From NCBI GenBank assembly GCA_036785705.1, contig JAWUZG010000015.1, positions 186,001 through 250,000 of the forward strand: DNA of 64,000 nucleotides, given 5' to 3'. Positions 19,680 to 31,470 of the stretch are shown here, piece by piece; the first letter of the stretch is position 1; each line of letters starts with the position of its first letter. Position numbers and translations under genes: made by a program. The notes beneath the pieces were generated by a model that ran no database searches, was not told the origin of the DNA, and worked only from the letters and a program-made list of their open reading frames with translations. The stretch is from Acanthornis magna (taxonomy: Eukaryota > Chordata > Aves > Passeriformes > Acanthizidae).

Positions 19680-20081
19680 AAGAACACCAAGCGGCTGAAG
19701 GCAGTGTCAGCCCAATTCAAAAAGGCGGAGCAGCAGGACAGGATGAAGGTTGGTTTAGGAAATGAGACTGGTTTTCCCTTGAAAACTTGTCTTGCCCCTT
19801 CTTGTACAGTGGAGGACTTGGCTGCGCTCGAGGGAGAAGACCCATCATTGCAGAGTGAGCTGGAAGTCAAGAGGCAGACACTGGAGGAATTGCAGCTTCA
19901 GAGGGATCTGCTGGAGCAAGAGAGGGATGATGTTAGCAGGGCCCTGGACACCTTATTCCTAGGCAGCGCCTGTGGGAGTGGGAGTTGTGCCAGCCAGATC
20001 AGCCCAGATGCTGTTTCTGGCTGTAGAAAACAGGGACACTGCTGTGCACACCTGGCTCAGGATGGCACACGCATTTCTTAG
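19680..20081 (+). pseudogene. Coiled-coil candidate exon(s) (copy B)
   Basis: Identical in layout to 4088-4489, with the same frame-breaking 62-bp candidate intron. In the non-helical tail a codon differs from A (Gln versus Glu). Confidence 0.45.
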
Positions 20082-20172
20082 CCAGGGAGATGCATGTTCA
20101 TCAGCCAAATGGTAGATGGTTCTGCAGAATTTGTTACTTTGGGCAGCCACAGAGCCCCTAAAACAGGGGACG

Positions 20173-20406
20173 GAGCTGGGGAAGGGTCTGGAGCACAGGT
20201 GTGATGAGGAGCAGCTGAGGGAGCTGCGGGGGGCTCAGCCTGGAGAAAAAGAGGCTCAGGTGGTACCTTCTCTCTCTCTACAACTCCCTGTGACAGGAAG
20301 GTGCAGCCAGGTGAGGGTCGGCCTCTGCTCCCAAGGGAACAAGGGACAGGACAAGAGGAAAAGGCCCCAAGCTGTGCCAGGGGAGGTTTGGATTGGGTAT
20401 TACAGG
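20173..20406 (+). mobile_element. CR1 LINE 3' fragment (copy B)
   Basis: Same truncated fragment as in A, with the same end points, so it predates the amplification. Confidence 0.88.
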
Positions 20407-21140
20407 AGAGCTGTGAGAGAATGGTTTGTTTCTGATGGTCACCGTCAGACAGTCTCACTTCTGGAGTATGGGCAAGGTTTGGCAAATACACAGCAGAGGT
20501 TTTGCTTTTGAAGAAAGGAGCTCAAAACCACAGTTTAGTCGTCAGGCTTGAATACCAGCAAGGGCCATTAGACACCTCCTTTGCTGGTGTCAACTGCTTT
20601 GGCCACATCAGCCAGACTTCCATCACTCATTAAATGACTGCCCACCATAGGAGCTGTTTCCCTGCCAAGCATCCCCTCCTTGCAGAGAGCTGCTTTGCAC
20701 ACTGGAGGAGGTGACCCTTTGATATGGGTTTTGTTCTAGAAACAGAATTAGCTTCAGCGAGCAAGATTGCTTTGGCTCAACCTTTCCTGAAAATGTCCAG
20801 CACTGGAATAGATCCTGATAGAAATGTTGTCTGCCAAGTGGCAGTTGTGGAAGATGCAGTATTTTTGGGTGACAGCACGGGGTTTGGAGTAGGCATGTTT
20901 GTTGGGAAGGAGCTATCTGGTCCCAGGCAAGCCAGCTGGGCCTGGCACAGCCCTTCCAAGGTAACTGTGCCAGAGGATTTGGCAGCCCTGGCTATCAGAG
21001 CTGCAGAGGGCAGATGCTGTGAGACTTTGAGCCCAGAGCACAGGAGCTCCTTGTCGTCTGGCTGCCTGCAAGGTGGCACAGGCTGGCTCTGCACAGGGCT
21101 CCCGAGGAAGGGCTCGAGCTGTACCTTGTCCCACTTCCAG

Positions 21141-24100
21141 GTTTCCCAGGAGCAAGAGTCGTCAAGCAGGGCTCTGGAGCAGCTGCGCCGAGAGTCCTCT
21201 GGCCAAGGGCACGCACTGGCCCAGGTGTGCAGAGAGAAGGAGCTGCTGGGCCGGGAGAAGGCTGCTCTTGAGGGCCGACTGGCAGCCATGGAGCGGCACC
21301 GACAAGACCTTTCCAAGCAGCTGGCAGAGGCCAGGTAAAAGCAGGGAGCAGAGCCTGGGCAGGACAGGGCTGAAGCGCTGTAGTGCTAAAGGTGGTAAGC
21401 ACTACACAGGGGTTTATTGCATCCTCTGTGCATTTCAGATGTAGATGGGGCTGTTGAGGTCAGGTTGGGCTGGGCTGTCTGTGCTATGGCAGGCCATAAG
21501 GAATGCCTGGGCAATCCCTCAGAGGGTCCTGCTTTGCTCTTGAGATGGCACAAGTGTGCCTTCTCTGTACAGGTTTCCCATTTTCCATACTCAGGTGCGG
21601 GGATCTCGAGCCATGTCATCCTGGAATAACTGCCTGTGGGTGTGAGGAGCAAGTGACTCGTTTCTCTCTGTATTTGCAACTTGCAGGTCAACGAGGGAGA
21701 GCCTGGAATCCAGCCTGTTTGCTGCTCAGCAGAGGATATCTCAGCTGGAGGCCATCAGGAACCATCTGGAAGCTCAAGTGCTCACAGTCATGCAGGCCAA
21801 GGAGGTGATAGAAGGTGAGAACCTCATGCGCTTTGTTTGTGGTGCTGCCCCTGCCTAGAGAAGCTGCTGTAAAGCCACCTCTGTCCACAGGGCTTCTGAG
21901 GAGTGGCAGGGCTGGAGGCAGGGCCCTCCTACACTGACACGGAAAGGGCCTGAGGTCAGTAAAGTCAGTAAAGACTCTGCATCTTGCTGTTGGTTGTGTT
22001 TGCAGGAGAAGGGAAGTGCCTCCAACGTGAGCTGGAAGTGGAGAGAACTCTCAGGAAGCAGGAACAGGAAGACACAGCACAACAGCTCTTGCAGGCAGAG
22101 CAGCAGTGTCAGGAAAGCCTCAGGCTTCAGGGAACTGCTCAGCAACTGGAAATAAACAAGCTCCTGCGAGCCCTGGTAGGGGACAATAGGCTCTGAATTG
22201 TCCAGGCCCTGTGGGTTGGTTTAGCACAAGCAGAGCCTGAGGGTGTGAAAGGGCAGCAATCCTCTGCCAGAGGCCTCCTGCTGCTGGGCCGGGCAGCAGA
22301 GCCAGCGGCTCAGACATGGAGGTGTGTGAAGAGCCATGGGATGGTGCTGGGACAGTAACTGCAGCCACAGCTTCAGTGTGGGCGTCAGACGAGTTCCAGA
22401 GCAGCTTGGGCGGTGCCCAGCCAAAGCATGGCAGCCCAGGGCGGCATTGTCCCCAAGTCCCATCTGCCACAGGGCAGATGCCAACGCAGAGCAGATGCCA
22501 ACGCAGAGCAGATGCCACACAGAGCAGATGCAAATGCAGAGCAGATGTAAATTCAGAGCAGATGCAAATGCAGAGCAGATGTAAATTCAGAGCAGATGCC
22601 CACAGTGCTGCCGGCTGCAGGTGTGGGAGCTGGGTTCCCTTCTTGCTGTGCTTGCACGATGAACAGAGGGATAAGCTTGGGGCTTGAAGCAAATGGATCA
22701 GGCCCTTTGTCCCTGGTCCTTCAGCCCTTGTGACTGGGGCATCAGAGAGGGGAAGGTGACACCTCCTTTCCTGAATGGTTGCGCTCAATGCTTGTGAAGG
22801 GATTTCTCAACAAAAATGATTTCATGAGTGTCTGATTCTTGCACATGCTGAGCCTCCTTTCCCGTTCCCTGAGAGGACACAGTTTCTGGAGGGCAGAAAG
22901 CCGTGCTGTTGTCTTTTCAGGTTGGGGTTAGTGGAGGGATGAAGCTTCACAGTTTTCAGTGAGGAGCTTGCCTGGGACTTCATCTTGAAGATTTTTCCTC
23001 CCTCCCCAGGCAAGTGAGTGGGAAAGGTACCATGCAGAGATGCTAGAGATGCTAGAGCAATTGGAAAAAAAGAAGGCAGAGAGAGAGCGGGAGCACGAGA
23101 AGGTGCTGTTTGAGATGAGGCAGAAAGTTGCCACCCTGCAGGCTCAACAAGAAGACGAACGAACTAGATTTGAAAATGCCAAGCGAGAGGTAACGACTGT
23201 GAAATGAGAATTTTTGATTTTTTGCAAGGCTGGAGCTGTGGGAGATGGCAGGATAGGGAGTTGTGTGGAGCATGCCCTCCATGTATTCTACACTGAATTT
23301 GGGGAGGTGAAAGCTGAACGGGGCTATCTTTGGAACTAGGAATGAGCCTTCTCATAGGAAGCCAGGCAGAAACATTGGGTTTCAGTTGAGATTTTTGTGC
23401 TGCTCTTGTGTTCTGTATTTCTAAGAGTTACCTCAGAGCATCTTCACTGTTCTCTTACCACTCCTCTTTTGGTGTGTACTGCTAGGTGTTCATAGCCAAA
23501 CTTAGTTTGTAGGGCTTTTCTTTTGTGGGCACGGGGAGGGCGCAGCAGGAACGCTGACAAGGGAAAAATCTTTTTAAAGACTCGTCTGGAGTATTGCTGA
23601 ACAGTAACCCAAGGATGTCTTCTGGGCTGTGTTGTAAGTCACTTGCTGGGAAGCTGTGTCTCCCCCGGGGCAGACAGCGGCCCAGGGGAGCAGCAGCCGA
23701 GTGCTCTGGGAGCACATAAGCGCATCAGTCTTTGCCTCTTGCCACGCAGATGTTGCAGGGCACGTGTGAAGCCCTGTGCTCTTGCTTTCTGTGCAGGTCC
23801 TGCTGGAAGAGCAGAATGAGAAGAGGGCTTTGTCAGAGACGCTGCTCCAAACTCAGGCAGAGCTAAGCCGAGCCTGCCAGCAGGTGCAGCAGCTCAGGCA
23901 GGAGGCGAGAGAGCAGCAAGAGAAGGGGCAGGTAAGTCTGAGTAGGCAGGGAGCAGAGTGCAGGGCAGTGACAAGGGCACAAAAGGCAGGTCCTGGGACT
24001 GAGGAGGCAAGGGCTGCTTCAGACCCTGGGAGCATAGAGCCTGGTAAGCTCCAGAGCTCAGCCCCAGGAAGGAAGGCTTGCAATGGAAGCAGGGCTGCGT

Positions 24101-27100
24101 AGAGAAGCCAAAAGAAGTAGCAGAGGGAATGGGATTTTGAGACAGCAAGTGGAAAGAGCTGGGCCTGAGGGCAGGTCCCAGGAAGTTGCTCTGCATTTTG
24201 TTACCAGACCATGGAGGCAAAGCTGCAAGCTGAGCTGCAGGAAGCTCGGAGTGAAATCCAGGCAGAGCAGAAGAGGCATAAGGAAGAACTCCAAGGCATC
24301 AAAGAGGAAATGAATCTCCTCCTTGGGCAGAGCGAGGCTCTCCAAAAGCAGGTGAGTGAAACAGCAGTGGCACCACAGTCATCCAGCAGGGGCTCTGTGC
24401 CCTTCTTGCTTTTCCATGGCAGAGCAGCAGCTAACGTGGTGGTCCCTGGGGCTGCCTCGTGCTGTGGGCTCCATGGCAGCTGCTCTGAAGGCCCCTCAGT
24501 GCTCTGCTAAGTCTCAGCTGCTGCCCTGGACAGCTGGGCTGGTCCTCTGGGCTGTTGGCCAGCAACCATCAGCATGGATTCCTGCTGGCCTCTTCCTGCT
24601 AGCCTTGGTTGTGTGGAGCTTTTTCGGGTGCCCTTCGTGAGCCACTTGAGTTTTGAAATAAGTTGTCCATATCCATTGCAAATCTGGTCCTCTCAGAACA
24701 GGCAGGAACACAAAGTTGGCCTTTGCCTTTCCTCACAGCCTCTGCTGTGGCTGACAGTGGCAGGCTGTGGCTGTAGCCTCTGACTGCTTTGTTCTCTTTG
24801 ACTTGAGGTGGGAGAGTTGACATCTCAGCTGGCAGCCTCCAGGGAGTGGCAGGAAACCACTGTCCAGAGAGCCCAGCAAGATGTGAGGGATGCCCAGGAG
24901 CAGTCCATTCAGAAAGCGTTGGAGGTTGAGAATATCTGGAAGATGCTGGAGGAGGCAGAAAATCAGAACGAGGAGCTGCAAGGGAAACTGCAGAACTTGG
25001 AGAAGGAAAGGAGTCAATGGGAAGATGTAGCGCGTGAAAATTCAGAATATCAGACTTCCCCGAATGCCCTAGAGAGGGAAAATGCCAGGTAAGTGCAAGC
25101 CTGTGGGACTCTGCATTGTGAGCAATGGATTCCCTCAGGGGCTCTGGCAGCATTTCCTAAGTGGCAGAGTTCTGAACTCTCCCTGCAGATGTGTCTTGTT
25201 TTCTGGATGTTGTGTTTCCTTTTCTTTTAAGCCTTCAGTTACAGTTTTCTCTGAAGACAAAGGCTTTTGGGGTAGCTCTTTCCCTCTGGGGAGGTGTTGT
25301 GTTGTTAGGTGGGTGTGTTAACACTGTCCCAGCTGCAGCGTAAGGGGCTGGACACATCCATCAGCTCCACCTTGGGTCCTGTAAGTTGAAGTTTTTGGGA
25401 TCTGGATCAGCTCTGGCATTGTGATGCCTTTGCTTGGCAGAACCATCTTAAGGCCCTGATTTCTGATAGAAGACAGATTCCCCTCAGAGGCACCCAAGAA
25501 ACAAGAAGGTCTCTGTTGCGTCGTTGCTCATCAAATGGCCCCGGGTGCCTGGAAGGGGTCGAGCAGGGTCCCTGCCAGCCTCCACAGTGCACAGGTGTTA
25601 GTGACTGTGCAAAGAATGCAAGAAACAAGACCAAGGTTAGGGGGGCTTCTCCAGCTGATCAAGTCTTGTCAGTCTTCAGTGTTGCAGGATTCTTCTTGCA
25701 AGCAGAAGACAAGGAAAAGGCAGGCCACTCTTGCTTGCCTGGAGGTTTCTGCATCTGCCATCACGTTGTGCTCCAAGCCTCTGTCGCCACTTCTGCTATT
25801 GGCCTTTGTTTCTCTCCAGCAGAAAGTAGCATGGGTGCTGGTAAATCTTAGGGAACTTCCCAGAGGTCCCCTGGCTGTCAGGTGCTACTCCTCCTACCTG
25901 GACATACAAGATGGGGGAAGGAAAATGTCTCTTCCATGTTGACCAAAGCTTGTGCCCTTGGAGCCTGGTTAGTCAGAAGAGAATTGTTCCTCTCCCCTAC
26001 TGTCTTCATTGCAAGACTTTGTTAGGTCCGTTTTCATATTCCCACCTTAAGAAGGAGGCAGGGCATGTAGGCAGGAACTCCCCATTCTTTCATGAAGAAA
26101 AGCAAAGTGGGCACATGCTGGGCTGTGAGCGCAGGGGCAACAAACAGCCAAGTTTAGACAAACTTCATCAGACAGAGCACTTTTCCCCGAGCTGGTGCAA
26201 GTGCTCAGAGTTGATAAAATGTGATGTTACGTAGTAATGAGTTGCATGCTTCTCTTCTAGGCTGATTCTGTCTCTGAAGGAAAAGGATCTGTGCCTGAGA
26301 GCACTAGAAGAGAAGAACTTGGTGCTGAAGAACCAGGCGCGTCACCTTCATTGTGCTCTTCAGGAGGCCAAGCCGCTCAACTCCGAGCACAGAAGAGAAC
26401 TGCAGGAGCTCAACATGCAGGTAACCTGTGCCCTGGCATCCTCTTCTCCAGGGACACACAACACCACCTTCGGCTTGGAGGCCCCAACTGCTTTCTGCTC
26501 CCAGCAGCCTCCACTGCTGCCGTGTGCTGCCCGGGGCTGCTGCTGCACCCTGAGGCCAAGGCTGGATCTGGTGTCTGCTGCCACCAATATTTTCCCCACT
26601 TCTCTGCCGGGTGCTGGCAGGAAATGTGGGAGGAGAAGCAGCAGCAGACTCCTTTGGAGCTTCTCCATCCCTCTGTTAGCAGTGTTGTCCCAGATGGAGT
26701 TGGTGCCTGTGCCGGGCGCTGAGCAATGTGGGCACGCAGACGTGGCTATGGCAGGCTGGGGAGGGCACTTCCACCGCAGCCAGTTCAGCCGGTGTTCAGA
26801 GCTGCACCCTCAAGGATGCCCATTGCCCCCCTTTCCCTCTTTTCACGACATTTGTCTCAGTTGGAATCCTTGCTTCTGCGCCTTCTCTTTTGGGCATGTT
26901 TTTTGTTTGAAGTCATTTCTCCTTTGTTGCTCTCCCTACTGCCCATTCTGCTGCCCCAGGAGCAGTCCTGTCCCTGAGGCTCTGTGCATCCATCTTCCAG
27001 ATGCAGGCCCTGCAGGAGGCAGTGCTGGAGAAGGAGGCTGCCCAGGCAACTGAGGAGAAGCAGCTGCTGCAGGAGCTGGAGGAGTCCCGAGCAGGAGAGC

Positions 27101-29034
27101 GGCGCTTCAGGGACTCTGTGCACGTGCTGGAGGCTGAGGTGTCTGAGCTGCGTGTGAGGCTCCAGAGCTCTGAGGAAAGAGCAGAGGCCACGGCCACACA
27201 GCATAAGGCCTTGGAGCTGGAGCTGAGGAACACACAGGCTCAGAGGGACAATCTCAGGGCTCACAATCAGGAGCTGCTGAAGGCGTTGGAGGAAAGTGAA
27301 CAAGGTACAGCTTCTCCTCTCCCACTCACTGCCCCATCCTGTCTCACCAGCAGGGATCTCTGATGCCACACAGAGGAAAAGGGCAGTGTCCAGAGATGGC
27401 AGAGGGGAAAAACAACCAGCAGGAGATGTATCCATCCAAGTGCCAGAGAAACATGCCAGCCACTGGTGGCTGGCAGTGCCATCTGGCTGTGCTGTGGCTG
27501 ATCCCGTGCACAGCTGGTGCCTTTCAGGTGCCATGTCAGTGCTAAGGAGCTGTAGCTGGATGCCTCAGCTCGACTGCCCCAAACTCCAGGCCCTGCCAGA
27601 GGCTCCAGGCTATTGGCCTCTCCGGAGCAGGGCTGCACAGGCATCCCCACTCCTTTCTCTGCCTTTGATTGCTCACTCTGCACAAGCCCAAGAGCAAACA
27701 CACTTTCGTATTCCTCTGAACCTTGCCCCTTTCAGTCCTGCTTTTTTCTCTGCCTGGAAGTTTCCTTCATTTGTGTCAGTTTTTGGAAGTCCTTGTGGGC
27801 TTAGGGCCTGGCAAATACAGGCAGGCAGAGAAGACAGTGCTGTTGTCTCTGCAGGATGCACATCAGTTTGCCTTGGCTTTGCTTTTCCCCTTCTCCTTCC
27901 CTGGTGCAGACTGGAGGAGGGAAGAAGTCAAGGACACCTCCCGAGAAATTGCCCTGAAGACAGAGGCCACTAAAACACAGGAAGAGGCTGTGATTCTTCG
28001 TCAGGAGGTAGCATCTGTCCTGAAGAAACTGGAAAGCGTGGAGAAGGAACGGAAGGATGTGCTGGTGAGAATGGCCAATGCCATGAAGGGCCATTTCTTA
28101 GCTATGTTTGGAGCTTGTATGAATATTTCTAAGGAGCACCTTTTTCCAGTTTAACTTTTCCAATTATATTCTTCTGAACAAGGAGGAAAACATGATGGTG
28201 TCCTGTCAAGCCCAGTTACAGTTTTGGCTGCTGATTTTCCTCCATGCTGGAGTTTTGTTCCCTAGAAGCTTTAGTTCTCAATGCCCATGCTTGTCTCTAT
28301 GGGCATTGCATGGTTTGGGCAATTCCTCGTGTCCAGACCCATGTTCCGATTTCTAAATATCTGGCCCTGGCACAAGGGGGGAGAAGACCAAGTTTGCTGT
28401 TAATAGAAAGGTGCTTGGCCTTGGCCATCTGAGAGCAGCCAGTGAAGAGAAAAGAGAGAAAAGCAAAGTGCAGATCCAGATAAGGACACGTCCCTGCAAG
28501 GGGAGAACTTGTCCTGAGTGCCAGCAGAGAATGACAGACTGATCTGGCCGTTGCTGCTTCAAGAGAGGACAGTGGGGCTCTCGGGGATGGAGCCATGGAA
28601 ACTCCACACAGGAGAGGTCGAAAACCACGCCTGTTACCCCAAACCCAGGGAATGAAATGTTGGGTGTGTTTGCTCTTCCCTTTCTCCCTGATGGAGAGCA
28701 CATCCTCACGGCACTGCCTAAATCCTGCTTAGGGAGGACTGAAATGCTGGCTGCAGTTCTGGCAGCTCCTCCTCAAAGGAGCACTCGAGTGGAGCTGCAA
28801 GAGGTCGGGGAAGAGCAGAAAGGAAGCTGGGATGGGCTGAGCGAGCTGGGAAAGACACAGCGTCAAGGGGGGGCCCAGCAAAGGTCTGCAGCATCCCGAG
28901 AGGCAGGGAGAGAGGGGCAGTCTGTGCCGGCCCCTGGGGCAGGAGTCCAGATCTGGGATGGAAAGCAAACTGAGAGAAGGAATGAGTGGCTCTTTGTCTC
29001 TCTTTTGCAGCTGGGGCCCGGGGCAGGAGGCTGA
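21141..29034 (+). CDS. CEP250-like coiled-coil gene, copy B
   Basis: Exons 21141-21334, 21687-21814, 22006-22175, 23010-23189, 23797-23931, 24208-24351, 24808-25088, 26261-26420, 27001-27304, 27910-28064, 29011-29034 (TGA). The spliced 624-residue product equals that of A. Exon differences from A are TCG/TCA, GCG/GCA and TTG/CTG, all synonymous. Confidence 0.82.
22475..22601 (+). repeat. 17-bp minisatellite, 8 units (copy B)
   Basis: Eight CAGATG starts from 22475 to 22593. The third unit has lost one base, so one interval is 16 bp. Compared with A, a two-unit block (AAATGCAGAG / TAAATTCAGAG) is duplicated. Confidence 0.95.
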
Positions 29035-29291
29035 AGCAGGTCGGAACAAGGGTGTCAGCCAGCACCTCTCGACCGCTTCAGCACTGCCTCGCAAACGCAC
29101 GGCAGCACACCTGCAGCTCCCGCCCAGGGGCCTCCAGACTCTGCAGCACCTGAGCAGGGCCTTGCGCCTCTCTCAGTAGGCCCTGCTGCACTGGCAGCTG
29201 ACCATGAGGGCAGCGGCGGCGGCAGGACCACCCTGAGCTGTGTGGGGAGGAGCCAGGAGCCCTCCTGTGCCTCGGCAGCTGCCACTCCCTC

Positions 29292-29393
29292 TGTAAATAC
29301 TGGGAAGATGTAAATAGTGTAGATAGAAAGATAGTGAGGCTGTAAATAGAGTAATTTCATTTAAAAATGCCACTTTCTTTAAAACTGTAAATA
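29292..29393 (+). promoter_or_regulatory. Four Pumilio-type motifs in 3' UTR (copy B)
   Basis: TGTAAATA at 29292, 29309, 29341 and 29386, all intact. Confidence 0.6.
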
Positions 29394-29407
29394 TACCAGT
29401 GCTTGGG

Positions 29408-29413
29408 AATAAA
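29408..29413 (+). terminator. Poly(A) signal AATAAA (copy B)
   Basis: Same context as in A. Confidence 0.75.
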
Positions 29414-30104
29414 CATTCTTATCTGGAAAAGATGAGACTTGTTTTTCACTGGTCCAGTGAGGCTCTTGCCAGCTCTTGTGCCATTTCCCCTCCAGGGGCC
29501 AGAGCTGTTCCCTGTGATGAGAAATGGGAATTTGAGGTGATACCGAACCAAGGGGTGAAGAGAGCACCATTGGGATTGGCGATGGGTGAGAGACTGAGTG
29601 TTTCTTCTTTTCCCTTTTCTGTCTTTTTTCCCCTGTTCCTTTTCCCTTTCTCTTTTTCCTTCCAAGGCCCTGGCACTCTGCCGGGACGCTTGGCTTGCCG
29701 CACTGTTACCACCACAGCCAGCCCGAGGGGCAGCTCGGCTGCTCTCCACAGGCTGTCAGTGCCCAGCTCCAGCCCTGCCACAGCCCGAGGCCACAGATGC
29801 CATGGGGAGGCTGTCCCGGCAGGGAGAGCTGCTCTCCACCTGCCAGTGGCTGCACGGGGGCCAGGCCCATGCTCTCTGGCACCTACAAGTCTGTAGCGTT
29901 GAAAGCCCCGGCTGTGCGAAACAGATCCTGGGAATTAAGCAGCTGCAGACCTTTGACGTTCAGTATCTTTCCTTCCCTCTTCAGGCTGGGCTGCATTTTT
30001 CTTTTTTTTTCTCTCTTTTTCTTTGAAAATCCCCCTTGAATCAGAAAAAGCCATGAACTGAGTGCCGTGAATGATTTTTCTCCTGCCCCCTTTTTCTCTT
30101 TCTT

Positions 30105-30330
30105 CCTCTCTCTCCATCTCTCTCCATCTCTCTCCATCTCTCTCCATCTCTCTCCATCTCTCTCCATCTCTCTCCATCTCTCTCCATCTCTCTCCTTCTC
30201 TCTCCTTCTCTCTCCTTCTCTCTCCTTCTCTCTCCTTCTCTCTCCTTCTCTCTCCTTCTCTCTCCTTCTCTCTCCTTCTCTCTCCTTCTCTCTCCTTCTC
30301 TCTCCTTCTCTCTCCTTCTCTCTCTCTTTC
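30105..30330 (+). repeat. CT-rich decamer tract, 21 units (copy B)
   Basis: 8 CCAT-type decamers then 13 CCTT-type. One more unit than A, and the CCAT/CCTT switch is one unit earlier. Confidence 0.97.
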
Positions 30331-30831
30331 TCCCTTTCTTATTTCTTCCCTTCTCCCAAGCCCAAGGGCCAAAAGCAGCACAGCCTCAGCAGGGATCACG
30401 CCTGCGAGCTGGGGCCTCCAGCCCAGCACCACCTGCTCAGATGCTTTCTGGGCATAAGCAGAGCTGTCCTTTGCTCCCTGCTGACGGCTCGAGGGCCTCG
30501 GGGAACCTGTGCGCCCGTGCAGCCCCGAGCACTGTCAGATGTGCCCTCCGCAGCGGTGTTGCCGTGGCAGGCAGAGCGAGAGGTGGGGCTGAGGCCTGAG
30601 CCAGACAGAGGCCCTGCAACAGGCAGGTGCAGCTCTTCTTTTCCCCACAGGCTTTGTGCCCTGCTCGGAAACCAAGTCCCATCCAATGGAGCACAAAACC
30701 TCCCTCAGACACAGACGAGTGTTCTTAAAGATGACTGAAAAATACCTGCGGGGGACTGAGTGGGCCTGAGTTGAGCCAAGGGGGAACGGTTCCCTTTGGG
30801 AATAACAAGATCACTTTTCCTTTCTTTGTGT

Positions 30832-30860
30832 GGCCAGCTGAGTGACTCACTTGGCTGGCC
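30832..30860. promoter_or_regulatory. AP-1-like palindrome (B/C)
   Basis: Identical to the A/B copy. Confidence 0.3.
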
Positions 30861-30978
30861 ATGCTCCTGAAACTTGCATCCTGCTTGCTCTGACTTTGGT
30901 CTGCATGCCTATGGGGGCAAGGGAAGATGGAGACTGCGAGTCCCAGTGAGCTGCTCCATCAGCACACCGGTGCCTTGC

Positions 30979-31266
30979 TGTCTTGGTTTGAAAGAGAGGT
31001 GTCTGCTAAGGAAGGTAGGAACCTCCTTTAGAATAGAGAATGTGACCCTTCCCTTCCCTCTGAATTATTATAACTTTGGAATCAAGGGCTTTCAGGCAAA
31101 GATATGGGAAAAGGAATAACAGTTCCTTACTAGTATCTATAAGGAGGCAAACAAGCAACAACAACAGTAGCAATAACAAACAAAAACTAGAAAAACCCAG
31201 TGGCACGTGTCCGTGGGCTGCCAAGCACTTTCCCATTTGGTGCAGTCACGGTCACAGCCAGCGGGG
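30979..31266 (+). mobile_element. Truncated LTR, 5' part (B/C junction)
   Basis: Same element and end points as at 15346-15633. Confidence 0.65.
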
Positions 31267-31470
31267 GCTGCCTCCCTGCCTGGCCCCGTGTCTCCAGACA
31301 CACACTGGCCTCTCTTGCACAGCCCCCAGCAAGAGCTTTTTGCCCCCAGTGTTGTCTGGTGCAATTCAGGGGTCTCTGGGCAGAGATGTCCTTGCCTGCA
31401 TGTCCAGAGGTCCTTTTGCTCCGTGTTTGCTGACAGGTTTCTCTGACCTTTTCTCCCATCCAATGTGCAG

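Larger units (their letters stand above)
15594..31226 (+). repeat. Tandem unit copy B (15633 bp)
   Basis: Second unit. It is 40 bp longer than A: +33 net in the 17-bp minisatellite, +10 in the CT decamer tract, and three 1-bp losses. One minisatellite unit lacks one base. CT tract pattern is 8 CCAT-type then 13 CCTT-type decamers. Confidence 0.98.
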
